Shown here piece after piece: positions 16,917 to 25,480 of a DNA stretch of 26,373 nt. Within the stretch, counting starts at the first letter, position 1. Every line of letters starts with the position of its first letter. The notes under the pieces are model-generated. The model was not told the origin of the DNA. It saw only the letters and a list, made by a program, of their open reading frames with translations, and did no database searches. The translations under genes and the position numbers were made by a program. This DNA comes from JAADHY01 sp964428935 (lineage in GTDB: Bacteria > Planctomycetota > Planctomycetia > Planctomycetales > Planctomycetaceae). Location of the stretch: the NCBI GenBank assembly GCA_964428935.1, contig CAYSAG010000037.1, positions 1 to 26,373 on the forward strand, given 5' to 3'.

Positions 16917-17570
16917 ATGAAAAAAGCGTTCCTTTTGGCCAACGTGGTTTTCGTGTTCGCGTTGGCCGGACTTTTCTGGTTCGGACTGCAAGCGTTTCAC
17001 GAGCTGGGCCATGTGTTAGCCGCGTGGGCCACGGGCGGGCACGTGCGACAAGTCGTCTTGCACCCTTTGACGGTCTCACGCACCGACGTGCTGCCCAACC
17101 CAAGGCCGCTCGTGGTGCTTTGGGCCGGCCCGTTGTTGGGAGCGGTCCTGCCAACGGTGTTGTGGGGACTGTGGCGAGTGGTCCGAGCGCCGGCCGAGGA
17201 CCTGGTGCGTCTGTTCGCGGCCGTGTGTTGGGTGGCGGCCGGCGCGTACGTGTGCGGCGGAGCGGTCGCTTGGGCCGGAGACGCCGGCGACCTGCTGCGG
17301 CTCGGCTGCTCCCGCTGGACCCTGCTGGCCGTCGGCGCCGTTCAGACGGCCGTCGGGTTGGCCTTGTGGCACACGTTGGGGACCGGCTTCGGATTGGCTG
17401 ACCGTTGGAACGGGTCGTGGAGCCAGTCGCTTGGTGCGCTGACGGCTTTGCTCGCCGTGGTCGCCGTGCTGCTGGCGGTCAACGCACGCAGCGGCCCAGA
17501 GGCGGACCCCGCACAAAGACCCCCGGCTCCCGCTTCTTCAAGCCAAGCCGCGCAGGAACACACCGACTAG
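16917..17570 (+). CDS. Small M50-like membrane zinc metalloprotease
   Basis: This 217-residue polytopic membrane protein has a zinc-binding HELGH (residues 28-32) in the first hydrophobic segment, as in site-2-protease-like M50 proteins. NPRPLVVLWAGPLLGAVLP at 61-79 resembles the GP-rich second element of the family, and GDAGDLLRLG at 121-130 offers Asp residues in the place of the third metal ligand. There are about six hydrophobic segments and a polar tail. No PDZ domain is present, so it is not RseP; it resembles compact M50-like proteins of unknown substrate. The ATG at 16917 has only a weak ribosome site. Its 3' end overlaps the convergent transporter gene by 33 bp. Confidence 0.75.
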   Translation: MKKAFLLANVVFVFALAGLFWFGLQAFHELGHVLAAWATGGHVRQVVLHPLTVSRTDVLPNPRPLVVLWAGPLLGAVLPTVLWGLWRVVRAPAEDLVRLFAAVCWVAAGAYVCGGAVAWAGDAGDLLRLGCSRWTLLAVGAVQTAVGLALWHTLGTGFGLADRWNGSWSQSLGALTALLAVVAVLLAVNARSGPEADPAQRPPAPASSSQAAQEHTD

Positions 17571-18323
17571 GTACGCGGCCGTCGCGGCCACCCCTCCGAC
17601 TAGCAGCGTCTCCAACCCGGACAAGAGCCAGTTTTTCTCGGTGACCTTCGTCTTGAGCGCGCCCAGGATGAAAAGAATGACGGCCGTCGAGCCGCAAGCG
17701 GTGGCAAACGTGTTGAACTGGAACGGCAACACACGCGCCAGCACGTAGGCAATCAGAGGGACGAACCCGAAACCGGCAAAGGACAAGAACGTCACCACCG
17801 CGTTCATCAAAGGAGACTCCTCCGACGCCACAATGCCCAGCTCCTCGGTCATCATGATGTCGACCCAAGCTTCCTTGTGCCGGCTAATGATGTCGACGAC
17901 CGTCTGGGCGTCTTCCAGGGTCATGCCCTTGTCCACGTAGACCTCAATCAGCTCGGTCTTTTCTCCTTCCGGGAAGTGCTCGACCTCCCACATTTCGCGT
18001 TTCCGTTCGGCCTGCTGGTACTCCAGCTCCGACTTCGTGCTCAAGTAGTCGCCGATGGCCATGGACAGACCGTCGGCCAACAAGTTGGCGAAGCCAAGAA
18101 TGAGCACCACACCGCTGCTCAGCTGGGCCCCGGCCACACCAGCCACCACGGCGAAAGTCGTAATGATGCCGTCCAGACCGCCGTAAACGGCGCTCTTGAT
18201 GTACTGGCCGTGAGCCTGCTGGTGTTCTTCCGGGGCCGTCTTGCGGTGAGCTTCAATGCTTGCTTGCACGTCGCCGCGCTTGTAGGCTTCACGAGCCTTC
18301 TGGAGGTCACGACTGGGAGCCAT
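17538..18323 (-). CDS. VIT1/CCC1-family iron or manganese transporter
   Basis: This 261-residue membrane protein fits the VIT1/CCC1 family, which moves Fe(II) or Mn(II) out of the cytosol, often by proton antiport. The signature YGGLDGIITTFAVVAGVAGA is at about 47-66, followed by a second helix LILGFANLLADGLSMAIGDY. A cytosolic acidic helical stretch (about 100-165, Glu/His-rich, including SELEYQQAERKREMWEVE) corresponds to the metal-binding domain. Three more helices follow. About 45 residues of charged N-terminus precede the first helix. The ATG at 18321-18323 with AAGGG upstream is chosen over an earlier in-frame start at 18398. The gene converges with the M50-like gene and overlaps it by 33 bp. 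Confidence 0.9.
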   Translation of the reverse strand: MAPSRDLQKAREAYKRGDVQASIEAHRKTAPEEHQQAHGQYIKSAVYGGLDGIITTFAVVAGVAGAQLSSGVVLILGFANLLADGLSMAIGDYLSTKSELEYQQAERKREMWEVEHFPEGEKTELIEVYVDKGMTLEDAQTVVDIISRHKEAWVDIMMTEELGIVASEESPLMNAVVTFLSFAGFGFVPLIAYVLARVLPFQFNTFATACGSTAVILFILGALKTKVTEKNWLLSGLETLLVGGVAATAAYLVGVFLRGLA

Positions 18324-18840
18324 GGGACCCTTACTCCAGCAAACTTTTTGCCCGGCAAACTCTTGACCCGGCCGCTTCGGTTCGGACACGCCGGACAAAC
18401 CCCGAGCGGCCGACCGACCGCTTGCGTGTGGCCGGGGCAGTCCCGCAGTCCGTCTGCCGTTTGCCGGGACTTGTGGAAAAGGAACGACCGTCTCGACCGC
18501 TCGAACGCGGAACGGTCCGAAGTCTTACCGCCTTGTCGGCGTCACATCAAGTGTGAGTCTGTCAGACGCGGCCGGCGAGCCGCTGTTCGGTGTGGCGGCG
18601 TCGAGGCACCGAAGAAGAGACGCGACCAAGGGACCGTCGGTCGAACGGCGGTGCGGCGGGAAAACAGACTTGTTCGCCACACCGTGCGGCTCGGGCGAAC
18701 TCTGTCTTGCCGCGCACGCCGCGAGCCGGCGAAGCTGCTGGGAGTGCGGACGAGTTGTCCGCCGAAAGGGCGAGCCGCAGTCGAACGAAAGAGCGAGCCG
18801 CGTCAGCGGGCTGACGACGGGTCAACGGGGAGGACGAGCC
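18324..18840. other. Divergent intergenic region
   Basis: About 520 bp between the transporter gene (minus) and the dehydrogenase gene (plus). Open frames cross it but carry no motif. No promoter pair was convincing. Confidence 0.45.
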
Positions 18841-19836
18841 ATGAAAGCGGCGGTGCTGCACGGGGTGGGTCAGCCGTTGCGTGTGGAGGAACGGGCCGAG
18901 CCGCGGCCCGGTCCGGGCGAGGTGGTGGTCGCCCTGAAGGCGGCCGCGCTGAACCGCCGAGACTACTGGATTACTCAAGGCCTTTACCCCGGCATTCGGT
19001 GTCCGGTCGTTTTGGGTTCGGACGGTGCCGGAGTGGTGCACGAGCTGGGGCCGAACGTGGCCGGTCAGTGGAAAGGACGCGAGGTCCTGATTTACCCCGG
19101 CTGGAATTGGGGGCCGGACAATCGAGTGCAGGGCCCCGACCTGCAGGTTCTGGGCATGCCAGAGGACGGGACGTTCGCCGAGCTGGTCCGGGTGCGGGCC
19201 GAGCAGCTTTACCCGAAGCCCGACTTCTTGAGTTGGGAGGAGGCGGCGGCGTGGCCGTTGGCTGGAGTGACAGCGTACCGTGCGGTCGTCGTTCAGGCAG
19301 CCGTGCGTTCCGGACAGCGGGTCTTGGTGACGGGGACCGGCGGGGTGGCGACGGCCGCCGTGCAACTTGCCCGAGCGTGCGGGGCGACGGTGTTGGTGAC
19401 CTCGTCGTCGGAAAGGAAACTGGCTGCGGTCCGGCAGCTCGGCGCCGAAGCCGGCTACCTCTACACCGACCCGGACTGGTCGAAGCGTTTGAAGGCGGAG
19501 CAGGGACCGGTGGACGTAGCCATTGACGGAGCGGGCGGAGAGCTCTTCAACCGGCTCCTTGAGCTGGCCGCTCCCGGCGGGACCATTGTCAGCTACGGGG
19601 CCACGGCCGGACGTCCGCCCGACGTGGACCTGTACCGGGTCTTCTGGAAACAGCTCCGTCTGCAGGGCTCCACGTTCGGCTCACCCGACGACTTCCGGCA
19701 AATGATGCGGCTGGTCGAGCAGCGACGAATGCGACCGGCCGTCGACCGCGTCTTTCCACTGAGTCAGGTCAACCAGGCGCTGGCTCGAATGCGCGACGGC
19801 CAGCACGTCGGCAAGATTGTGCTGCGCATTGGCTGA
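18841..19836 (+). CDS. Medium-chain dehydrogenase/reductase (quinone-oxidoreductase-like)
   Basis: This 331-residue protein matches the MDR superfamily. The N-terminal GroES-like domain opens MKAAVLHGVGQPLRVEERAE and contains LNRRDYWITQGLYP (37-50) and PVVLGSDGAGVV (55-66). The nucleotide-binding fold has GTGGVATAAVQLARACGATV (165-184) and ends GQHVGKIVLRIG. The structural four-Cys zinc loop of zinc alcohol dehydrogenases is absent and there is no catalytic Cys at the usual place, so it is probably a zinc-free NADPH-dependent reductase of the QOR/YhfP type. The substrate is unknown. GGGGAGGAC lies just before the ATG at 18841; the frame upstream is non-conserved and excluded. It converges with the DUF309 gene. 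Confidence 0.9.
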   Translation: MKAAVLHGVGQPLRVEERAEPRPGPGEVVVALKAAALNRRDYWITQGLYPGIRCPVVLGSDGAGVVHELGPNVAGQWKGREVLIYPGWNWGPDNRVQGPDLQVLGMPEDGTFAELVRVRAEQLYPKPDFLSWEEAAAWPLAGVTAYRAVVVQAAVRSGQRVLVTGTGGVATAAVQLARACGATVLVTSSSERKLAAVRQLGAEAGYLYTDPDWSKRLKAEQGPVDVAIDGAGGELFNRLLELAAPGGTIVSYGATAGRPPDVDLYRVFWKQLRLQGSTFGSPDDFRQMMRLVEQRRMRPAVDRVFPLSQVNQALARMRDGQHVGKIVLRIG

Positions 19837-19911
19837 CCGGCGCAGCCACGTCGGCTCCAACACCTCGAAGCGCGACGACTGAACGCCGGCGACGACCGAG
19901 CGGAGAACCTT

Positions 19912-20487
19912 CTACCGTTCCTCCGCGTAGCTGAACGGGAACGGGTCGGGACGCAGAACGAACGGAAAGACTCGAATCGGTTTGCCCACGGGCAGGTCTT
20001 CGCGGTAGGTCAGTTGAGCGGCTCGGTCGGCGGCGAACTGCAGGTAGGTCAGGTCGAGCCCGCAGAAGTGTTCCCGCTCCACCTCGGCCGCCACGTCGGC
20101 GAACACCTCGCCGGCCGAAGCGGCGTGCCGTCGGACTCCGTGAATACTCTTCTCGCGCACTTTCAGCCCGGCCGCCGCGAGCTTGACCAGACCTTTCAGG
20201 AAGCGGCCGACAATGGTGTCCGGCCCGGAAGCCCGCCACAGCCGGTCCCATTCGTCGTGAGCTTCCCAGTAGTAGCCGAAGTTGAAGTAATCCAGTCCGA
20301 GCAGGTAACTGCGGTTTTCGGCCCAAGTTTCCGCGGTCAGCGGCTGCGGAACGCGATTTTTGCGTCCGTAGCTGTGACCCTTGGGGTGACGGGTGGGATG
20401 CGGCGTCTCGGTTCCCGGAATGTACGTGTACGGTGGCAACTTCACCGGCGGCAACAGTCTGGGAACTTCATTGATCATCTTCGACAT
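19912..20487 (-). CDS. DUF309-family protein
   Basis: This 191-residue protein carries the DUF309 core: FNFGYYWEAHDEWDRLWR at about 69-86, then FLKGLVKLAAAGLKV at about 96-110. The family pattern F-x-x-G-x-YWEAHE-x-WE-x-x-W is clear. The biochemical function of DUF309 is unknown. The N-terminal 60 residues are Pro-rich (LLPPVKLPPYTYIPGTETPH) and appear to be an extra segment. The ATG at 20485-20487 is preferred; a TTG seven codons upstream (20506-20508) is in frame, and the GAGGGGAG motif near it lies about 12 bases before the ATG. It converges with the dehydrogenase gene, 75 bp apart. Confidence 0.82.
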   Translation of the reverse strand: MSKMINEVPRLLPPVKLPPYTYIPGTETPHPTRHPKGHSYGRKNRVPQPLTAETWAENRSYLLGLDYFNFGYYWEAHDEWDRLWRASGPDTIVGRFLKGLVKLAAAGLKVREKSIHGVRRHAASAGEVFADVAAEVEREHFCGLDLTYLQFAADRAAQLTYREDLPVGKPIRVFPFVLRPDPFPFSYAEER

Positions 20488-21427
20488 TGCGACAGCTTCT
20501 CCCCTCAAACAGCCTTGCCAGCACCCACTTCCGCAGAAAAACTCTTCAGACTCGGTCAGGCTGCCGAACAGTCAAGCTGCAGAAAACCGTTTCCGCTCAG
20601 ACGTCCCGGTGCTCCGCCGTCACACGGGCCAAACCACCGGCCGACGCCACCGAGTCGCGGCTTTCGACATGCACGGTCGGGGCCTTCGAACGTGGGGGTC
20701 GTGGTCGGAGCGGCTTCCCGCTGTCGAACCACCGCAACCACTCCCCGCTGCCCGTGCGGCCGCCTTCCGCGACCACTCGGGCTTTTGGAGCATCGGCCTT
20801 GCAGTTCGCTCTTTCGAGCCGGCAACGTCCGCCCGCGACGCCCTTCCAGACACCGGGGCCAAACGGCACAAGAGCTCGCCCCGCCGCTCGCACGACGAAC
20901 CCGCTCTCGGCGACCGACACGTCTCGGCGCTTCGCACCGCCTGCATCAACCACACCGCGTGCCGCACAGCACGGCGGCACAGCGGGAAGCGTTTTTCTCT
21001 GTACTTCAAGGAGGGCAATTTGCGGTGGTTGGTGGGAGGCCTCGTTCGACGTGGCCGACGCACCGGGTGCGTCCAAGCGAATATCCTACCAACTGAGTGC
21101 TGAAAACGTGAGAACTTTTTTGCCTGTCCACAGAAATTTTTCGCAATTCGAGCGGCTCGGGAAGCCTGCGAAAGCTGGCGGGAACGGCGAAGAGAAACCG
21201 CCGGCTGGGAAGGCCGCTCGTGCGTTTGCCTGTCGTTTCCGCTCGTTCGGCCTCGGACCGGAGTTTCTGGCGAATCGCAGTCCGACGAAGTAAGATTCCC
21301 GACGGGGGTGCCGACGCGCGGTCGGTGCGTCCCCCACCGTCGTCGCTTCGCGAAGCCAACGACGCACGCGCCGTCCTGCCGGCTCGAGGCAAAGAGGCAC
21401 GCGTCCCAAGAAGGAGCTTTTCCGACC
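20488..21427. other. Long gene-free region upstream of the rraA-like gene
   Basis: About 940 bp with several overlapping open frames on both strands and no domain in any. The part from about 21,075 to 21,160 is richer in A and T, with runs TTTTTT and AATTTTT, as expected of a regulatory region. A palindrome lies at 21057-21073. Confidence 0.45.
21057..21073. promoter_or_regulatory. Perfect palindrome, possible operator or hairpin
   Basis: GACGCAC (21057-21063), CGG, GTGCGTC (21067-21073): a 7 bp inverted repeat just before the A/T-richer patch that leads to the rraA-like gene. Its function is unknown. Confidence 0.25.
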
Positions 21428-22192
21428 ATGAACGCCAACCCGGAAATCTCGGCCGAAACGTTGCGGAAGCTAGCTCAGTACGACACGCCGACGGTTTGCA
21501 ATGTCATTGAGCTGTTCGACGTGCGGCCTCGGAACGAGGGCTACATGGACGGCAGCATCCGCGCTTGTTTCCCAAACCTGCCGCCCATGGTCGGGTTCGC
21601 GCTGACAACCACTTTCCGCAGCATGGCTCCGCCCCGGCGAGACGTTTACGCCGGTTTGAGCCAACAGATTGAGGCTTTTGGTGAGCTGCCTGGGCCGCCG
21701 GTGGTTGTGTTCCAAGACCTGGACCAGCCGACGACGGCCGCCACGTTCGGCGAGGTCATGTGCTCGACGTACAAGGCGTTCGGGGCCGTCGGCATCATTA
21801 CCTCTGGAGCGGGACGCGACTTGGACCAGGTCGAGGCGCTCCGCTTCCCGGCCTTCACCAACGGGACCATTTGTGCCCACGGCTACTGTCACATGCTCGA
21901 AATCAACGTGCCCGTGACCGTCGGTGGCCTGGTCATTTACCCGGGCGACTTGCTGCACGGCGACCGAAACGGAGTGACCACCATTCCGCTGTCGATTGCC
22001 AGCGAGGTGGCCGACGCGTGCGCGGAGTACGTGGCGGCGGAGCGGGTGGTGCTGGACTACTTGAAGAGCGGTCGGGTCACGCCCGAAGGCTTTGCCGAGG
22101 CCAGAAAAGAATGCAGCGAAATGATTGCCGCTCTGGCACGTCGGCTGCGAAAGCGGACTCGACGCGGCGAGCGGCCGGAGCCCCGTCCGTGA
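21428..22192 (+). CDS. RraA-like / HMG-CHA aldolase family protein
   Basis: This 254-residue protein belongs to the RraA-like fold, which includes 4-hydroxy-4-methyl-2-oxoglutarate aldolases and RNase E regulators, formerly called demethylmenaquinone methyltransferases. An N-terminal helix with LRKLAQYDTPTVCNVIELFD (12-31) is typical. FGEV at 107-110 and SGAGRDLDQVEALRFPAF at 126-143 match the substrate and metal loop, with R130-D131. PGDLLHGDRNGVTTIP (172-187) matches the PGD-x-x-x-x-D-x-x-GVVV-x-P element. It is longer than E. coli RraA (about 160), with a C-terminal helical extension rich in Arg. AAGGAG lies 9 bases before the ATG. It is more likely a lyase than an RNase E inhibitor; the substrate is unknown. 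Confidence 0.86.
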   Translation: MNANPEISAETLRKLAQYDTPTVCNVIELFDVRPRNEGYMDGSIRACFPNLPPMVGFALTTTFRSMAPPRRDVYAGLSQQIEAFGELPGPPVVVFQDLDQPTTAATFGEVMCSTYKAFGAVGIITSGAGRDLDQVEALRFPAFTNGTICAHGYCHMLEINVPVTVGGLVIYPGDLLHGDRNGVTTIPLSIASEVADACAEYVAAERVVLDYLKSGRVTPEGFAEARKECSEMIAALARRLRKRTRRGERPEPRP

Positions 22193-22738
22193 CGGTCGTC
22201 GGGTGTCGTCGCGGCGCCGAAACCGAGTCGTGTCGAAGGTCTGTCGTTCGTCAGACGAGCCGCACCGGGACGGTCCGGCCGCCCCAGTCCGCACGGGCGA
22301 CGTCCTCTTCCGAACAACCGAGACGCCGGCGGCGTGACAACGGGCGGCGCCGGGAGCCATTGCCGTCCGGCGCGTCGTGAGCGGCGGGTCACCGCTGGTC
22401 GCGGTCGCCTGGACGCCTCGCCAAAGCACCGGCGGACGCGCGTGGAGTTGCGGGCCCGTCCGCCTCGCTGGTCGGACGCCCCCGACGGGTTCCCACCGAG
22501 TGCGGTCAGCGAAAGCGGCCTCGGTTCGCCGGCTGGCGGCTGGCTTCAGGACGTGGGCCGGCCGCTGGTGGCTGGTCGAATCGAGAATTGCGTGTCGAGA
22601 ACTGCGTGGAGTTTCACTCGCTGGATCGCGGAATTTTCGCTGTGTGGCGGTCGCCGCGACGCGAGAGATTGGGCTGGACGCCGCACCGGCCGGCTCGGCG
22701 ACACTGAAAGCTCCAACCCTGTGGCAAACGCCGAAGTC
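22193..22738. other. Gene-free gap upstream of the MFS gene
   Basis: About 545 bp. The MFS frame is open through it, but the translation has no helix or motif. No promoter or terminator was identified with confidence; a small imperfect repeat with GTCTG and CAGAC occurs around 22240-22256. Confidence 0.4.
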
Positions 22739-24067
22739 ATGAGTTCCCCGGTGGCCTGGACAACGCGACTGTTGAGAAGGCCCTTCGAGCGGGTTCCCGC
22801 TCGTTGCCGGCCCGCTCTCTACTTCGACACGGTTTACAACGTCGGCGCCGGGGCGTTCATCGGTCTGTTTCGTCTTTCCAACGTCTTGCTGAAGACCGTC
22901 TTGCCGGGCACGGAAAACCACTTGGCCTTGCTGGCGGCGGCTTTTGGGGGCAGCAGCCTGTTCAGCCCCGTCGCCGGGTACCTGGGCCGTTGGGTGTCCA
23001 TGAAGACGTTGGTCGTCTTTCCGAACTTCCTGGTGGTCCTCTTTCTGGCCGCCACCGCTCTGCACCACTCAGCCGGCTGGTTCACCTTTTGCATTTGCAT
23101 GGCCTTCTTGGTTCGTGTGGTGCCGCGTGTGGCCGAAATGAACATGTACCGGGTGCTCTACCCGCCGAACCGACGGGGCTCGGCCGTGGGCTGGCTGAAG
23201 GCGGTGGCGGCCGTTTCGGGCATGACGACCATTGCCGTGGGCTACTGGTGGTTCGACTTCTGGCCGTCGGCTTACTGGGCGTTGTACTGTGCCGTGGCGG
23301 TGCTGATGACCGTCTCGGCGTTGAACTACCGGCGCATTCCGGTCCCACGTCGGGACATTTTCGGCCGCAACGACCAGAAGTCCCCGCTGGCGGTTGTGGT
23401 GGAGGGCACGCGCATTTTCTTCCGCGACCGACGGTTCGTCTTCTACCAGTTCGGGTTCGCTTTGGGCGGAACGGCCAACCATTTGGCGCTGGTTTTCATT
23501 CCGCAGGTGTTGAAGGAGCAGGTGCACGCGTCGGAGCGGATGATTGGGTTGGCGGGAGCCGTCTTGCCCGCGCTGTTCTTGATGAGCTCGGCGCCGCTGT
23601 GGGGCCGTTACCTGGACCGAGTCAACCCCATGACTGGTCGAGCGACCTTCAACACCATTCAGGCGCTGGCCTTTGCGTTCGACGCGTACGGCGGCGTGAC
23701 CCTGCAAGTGTGGCCGTTTCTGGTCGGAGCGGTCTTGCACGGAATCAGCACCGGCGGCGGAAACATCAACTGGTTGACGGGCAGCTTGTACTTTGCCCGG
23801 TCGGAGCACGTTTCGTTGTACAACGCCATTCACGTTTGTTTGACCGGCATTCGCGGAATGCTGGCTCCGGCCATTGGCTTGTACTTGATTAGTCCGAGCG
23901 GCCTGAATTTGGGAGCACACGTCTTTACGGTGGCTGCGGTGTTGTCGGTGGTAGGAGCGGCGGTCATGGGAGTTCAGGGGGCGTGGGACCCGGGGCCACG
24001 CGAGCCGGGGGCGGGAGCGGAAGAGCTGGTTCCGGACCCGGTTCTGGGCGGCGACCGCGACTCGTAA
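22739..24067 (+). CDS. MFS-type transporter
   Basis: This 442-residue polytopic protein has about eleven or twelve hydrophobic helices in two halves with a charged central loop (about 200-225, RRIPVPRRDIFGRNDQKSPL). After TM2 the loop GRWVSMKTLVV sits where the MFS A-motif is found, although the classic GxLaDrxGrkxxl is not intact. The second half has LWGRYLDRVNPMTGRATF (about 288-305), the corresponding loop. The ligand cannot be told. The ATG at 22739 is chosen because the sequence before it is not conserved-looking; the ribosome site is weak. tatD starts 60 bp downstream on the same strand and the two may be cotranscribed. Confidence 0.8.
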   Translation: MSSPVAWTTRLLRRPFERVPARCRPALYFDTVYNVGAGAFIGLFRLSNVLLKTVLPGTENHLALLAAAFGGSSLFSPVAGYLGRWVSMKTLVVFPNFLVVLFLAATALHHSAGWFTFCICMAFLVRVVPRVAEMNMYRVLYPPNRRGSAVGWLKAVAAVSGMTTIAVGYWWFDFWPSAYWALYCAVAVLMTVSALNYRRIPVPRRDIFGRNDQKSPLAVVVEGTRIFFRDRRFVFYQFGFALGGTANHLALVFIPQVLKEQVHASERMIGLAGAVLPALFLMSSAPLWGRYLDRVNPMTGRATFNTIQALAFAFDAYGGVTLQVWPFLVGAVLHGISTGGGNINWLTGSLYFARSEHVSLYNAIHVCLTGIRGMLAPAIGLYLISPSGLNLGAHVFTVAAVLSVVGAAVMGVQGAWDPGPREPGAGAEELVPDPVLGGDRDS

Positions 24068-24127
24068 CTTGACGTCCGACAACGGCTGCTTCTCGAAAAG
24101 AAGCGACGGAGAACAAGACGAGGGAAC

Positions 24128-24943
24128 ATGAGCGAAACGAGCTTCAGCGAAACAAGCTGCAAGTTGGTGGACACGCACTGCCACTTGGACGAGCACGCTT
24201 TCGAGGTCGACTGCGACGAGGTGGTCCAGCGGGCAAGGGAGTGCGGAGTGGAAGCCATTGTGACGGTGGGCACGACGGCCGACAGCAGTCGACGAGCGGT
24301 CGAGCTGGCCGAACGCTACCCCGAAGTCTTCGCAGCCGTGGGGGTTCAGCCCAACTACACCGCCGAGGCCACGCCGGACGACTGGGACGAAATTGTTCGG
24401 CTGCTCGAACACCCGAAAGTAGTGGCCGTGGGCGAGACCGGACTGGACCGCTACTGGGACTTCGCCTCCTTCGACCTTCAGGTGGAGTGGTTCCGCCGGC
24501 ACCTCGAGCTGGCGCGGGAGAGGTCGCTGCCGGTCATTGTGCACTGCCGCGACGCCGAACGGGACGTGCTGGAGGTTCTGCAACAGGCCCACGCTGCCGG
24601 CGGTCGGCTGAGCGGAGTCATGCACTCGTTCTCAGCAGACTGGTCGGTGGCCGAGGCCTGCGTGAACTTGGGACTGTGCATTTCGTTTTCGGGCATGCTG
24701 ACGTTCAAGAAGAACGAGTCGTTGCGGCAAGTGGCCGCTCGGCTGCCGGCCGAGCGAATTTTAGTTGAGACCGACGCGCCGTACTTGGCTCCGAGTCCGA
24801 ACCGAGGCAAGCGGAACGAGCCGGCTTTCTTGCGTTTCACGGCGGCGAAACTGGCCGAGGTGCGTGGTTGGTCGGTCGAACAAGCCGGGCAGGTCACCAG
24901 CCAGAACGCTCGCCGCCTGTTCCAACTGCCGCCACATGACTGA
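24128..24943 (+). CDS. tatD: TatD-family metal-dependent hydrolase/DNase
   Basis: This 271-residue protein matches TatD, a TIM-barrel enzyme with two metal ions that acts as a 3'-5' exonuclease on DNA, linked to DNA repair and quality control. Metal ligands can be seen: H17 and H19 in DTHCHLDEHAF, E103 in VGETGLDRYW, H139 in VIVHCRDA, H166 in HSFS, and D216 in ETDAPYLAP. At 72-76 the family GVHPH motif reads GVQPN. The N-terminus begins with a doubled five-codon unit (SETSF, SETSC; 24131-24160). GAGGG precedes the ATG. A hairpin (GCTTCT, CGAAA, AGAAGC; 24088-24104) lies between the MFS stop and this gene, without a T-run. Confidence 0.92.
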   Translation: MSETSFSETSCKLVDTHCHLDEHAFEVDCDEVVQRARECGVEAIVTVGTTADSSRRAVELAERYPEVFAAVGVQPNYTAEATPDDWDEIVRLLEHPKVVAVGETGLDRYWDFASFDLQVEWFRRHLELARERSLPVIVHCRDAERDVLEVLQQAHAAGGRLSGVMHSFSADWSVAEACVNLGLCISFSGMLTFKKNESLRQVAARLPAERILVETDAPYLAPSPNRGKRNEPAFLRFTAAKLAEVRGWSVEQAGQVTSQNARRLFQLPPHD

Positions 24944-25440
24944 GAGCCTGTCGGCGAGGGTCCGGGAAGGGGAAGGCCCTGTCCTCTCGCCGTCGGCGGC
25001 CGCTTCCCTCTGCCGGGACAAGAGCGGACACGTCGAGCGACGTCTTTCCTGCGACGAGCGGGTGCAGGCGGCGTTTCGGGCGCGAAATTCTGGTTCCCGA
25101 CGCCGACCGGGCTCGGAGGGCCACGCTCCGTCGGGGCCGCTTCTGGAATGCGACACTCCACTGCCGCCCATGCTGCTCTCAATGCCTTCTCCGTGCTCTC
25201 CGTGTCCTCCGTGCTTGGGCAAACTCGCCACACAGAAACGCCTCGGCTGCCTCACTTGGGTCCGGGCCAGCCTCCCGTTCGCACCGCGTCGCGCGACGGA
25301 CTCCCACTCCCCGCGGTCGCTCCGATATCTCGCAAACAACAGCGGCAACCCGAGGCCGAGCTCGTCGACGCCTGCGTCTCCAAGCTCACAGCAAGACAGC
25401 GGACGGCACGTGGCCGACCAGGAACCTGAAAGAATTTTGG
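24944..25440. other. Gene-free region between tatD and the cassette-like segment
   Basis: About 500 bp. It starts with a 7 bp inverted repeat, CGGCGAG (24952-24958) with CTCGCCG (24986-24992), a possible factor-assisted end for the tatD transcript. A 9 bp tandem repeat is at 25187-25213. No coding motif was found, and no integrase on either strand. Confidence 0.45.
25187..25213. repeat. Three 9 bp tandem units (xxCTCCGTG)
   Basis: TTCTCCGTG, CTCTCCGTG and TCCTCCGTG follow one another directly. On the minus strand this reads CACGGAGGA, CACGGAGAG, CACGGAGAA. It resembles the CACGGAG-type intergenic repeats often seen in planctomycete and other genomes, usually mis-called as HGEHGE or TEDTE peptides. 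Confidence 0.6.
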
Positions 25441-25449
25441 GTTAGACTC

Positions 25450-25480
25450 TTGACAGAGAGAGAGAGAGAGAATGTACTGT
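25450..25480 (+). promoter_or_regulatory. Candidate promoter with (GA)8 tract in the spacer
   Basis: A perfect TTGACA (25450-25455) is followed by (GA)8 (25456-25471) and a weak -10-like TACTGT (25475-25480), with a spacer of 19 bases. Loss of one GA unit would give the preferred 17. The next gene on the strand starts 340 bp further on. The -10 is weak, so the call is tentative. Confidence 0.35.
25456..25471. repeat. (GA)8 dinucleotide microsatellite
   Basis: Eight uninterrupted GA units. Such tracts are prone to slippage, and I saw no other comparable one in the window. Confidence 0.9.

Noticed and set aside
20620..21438. Long open frame on the minus strand
   Set aside because: Arg- and Ser-rich translation with no motif, overlapped by equally long frames; typical of GC-rich non-coding DNA.
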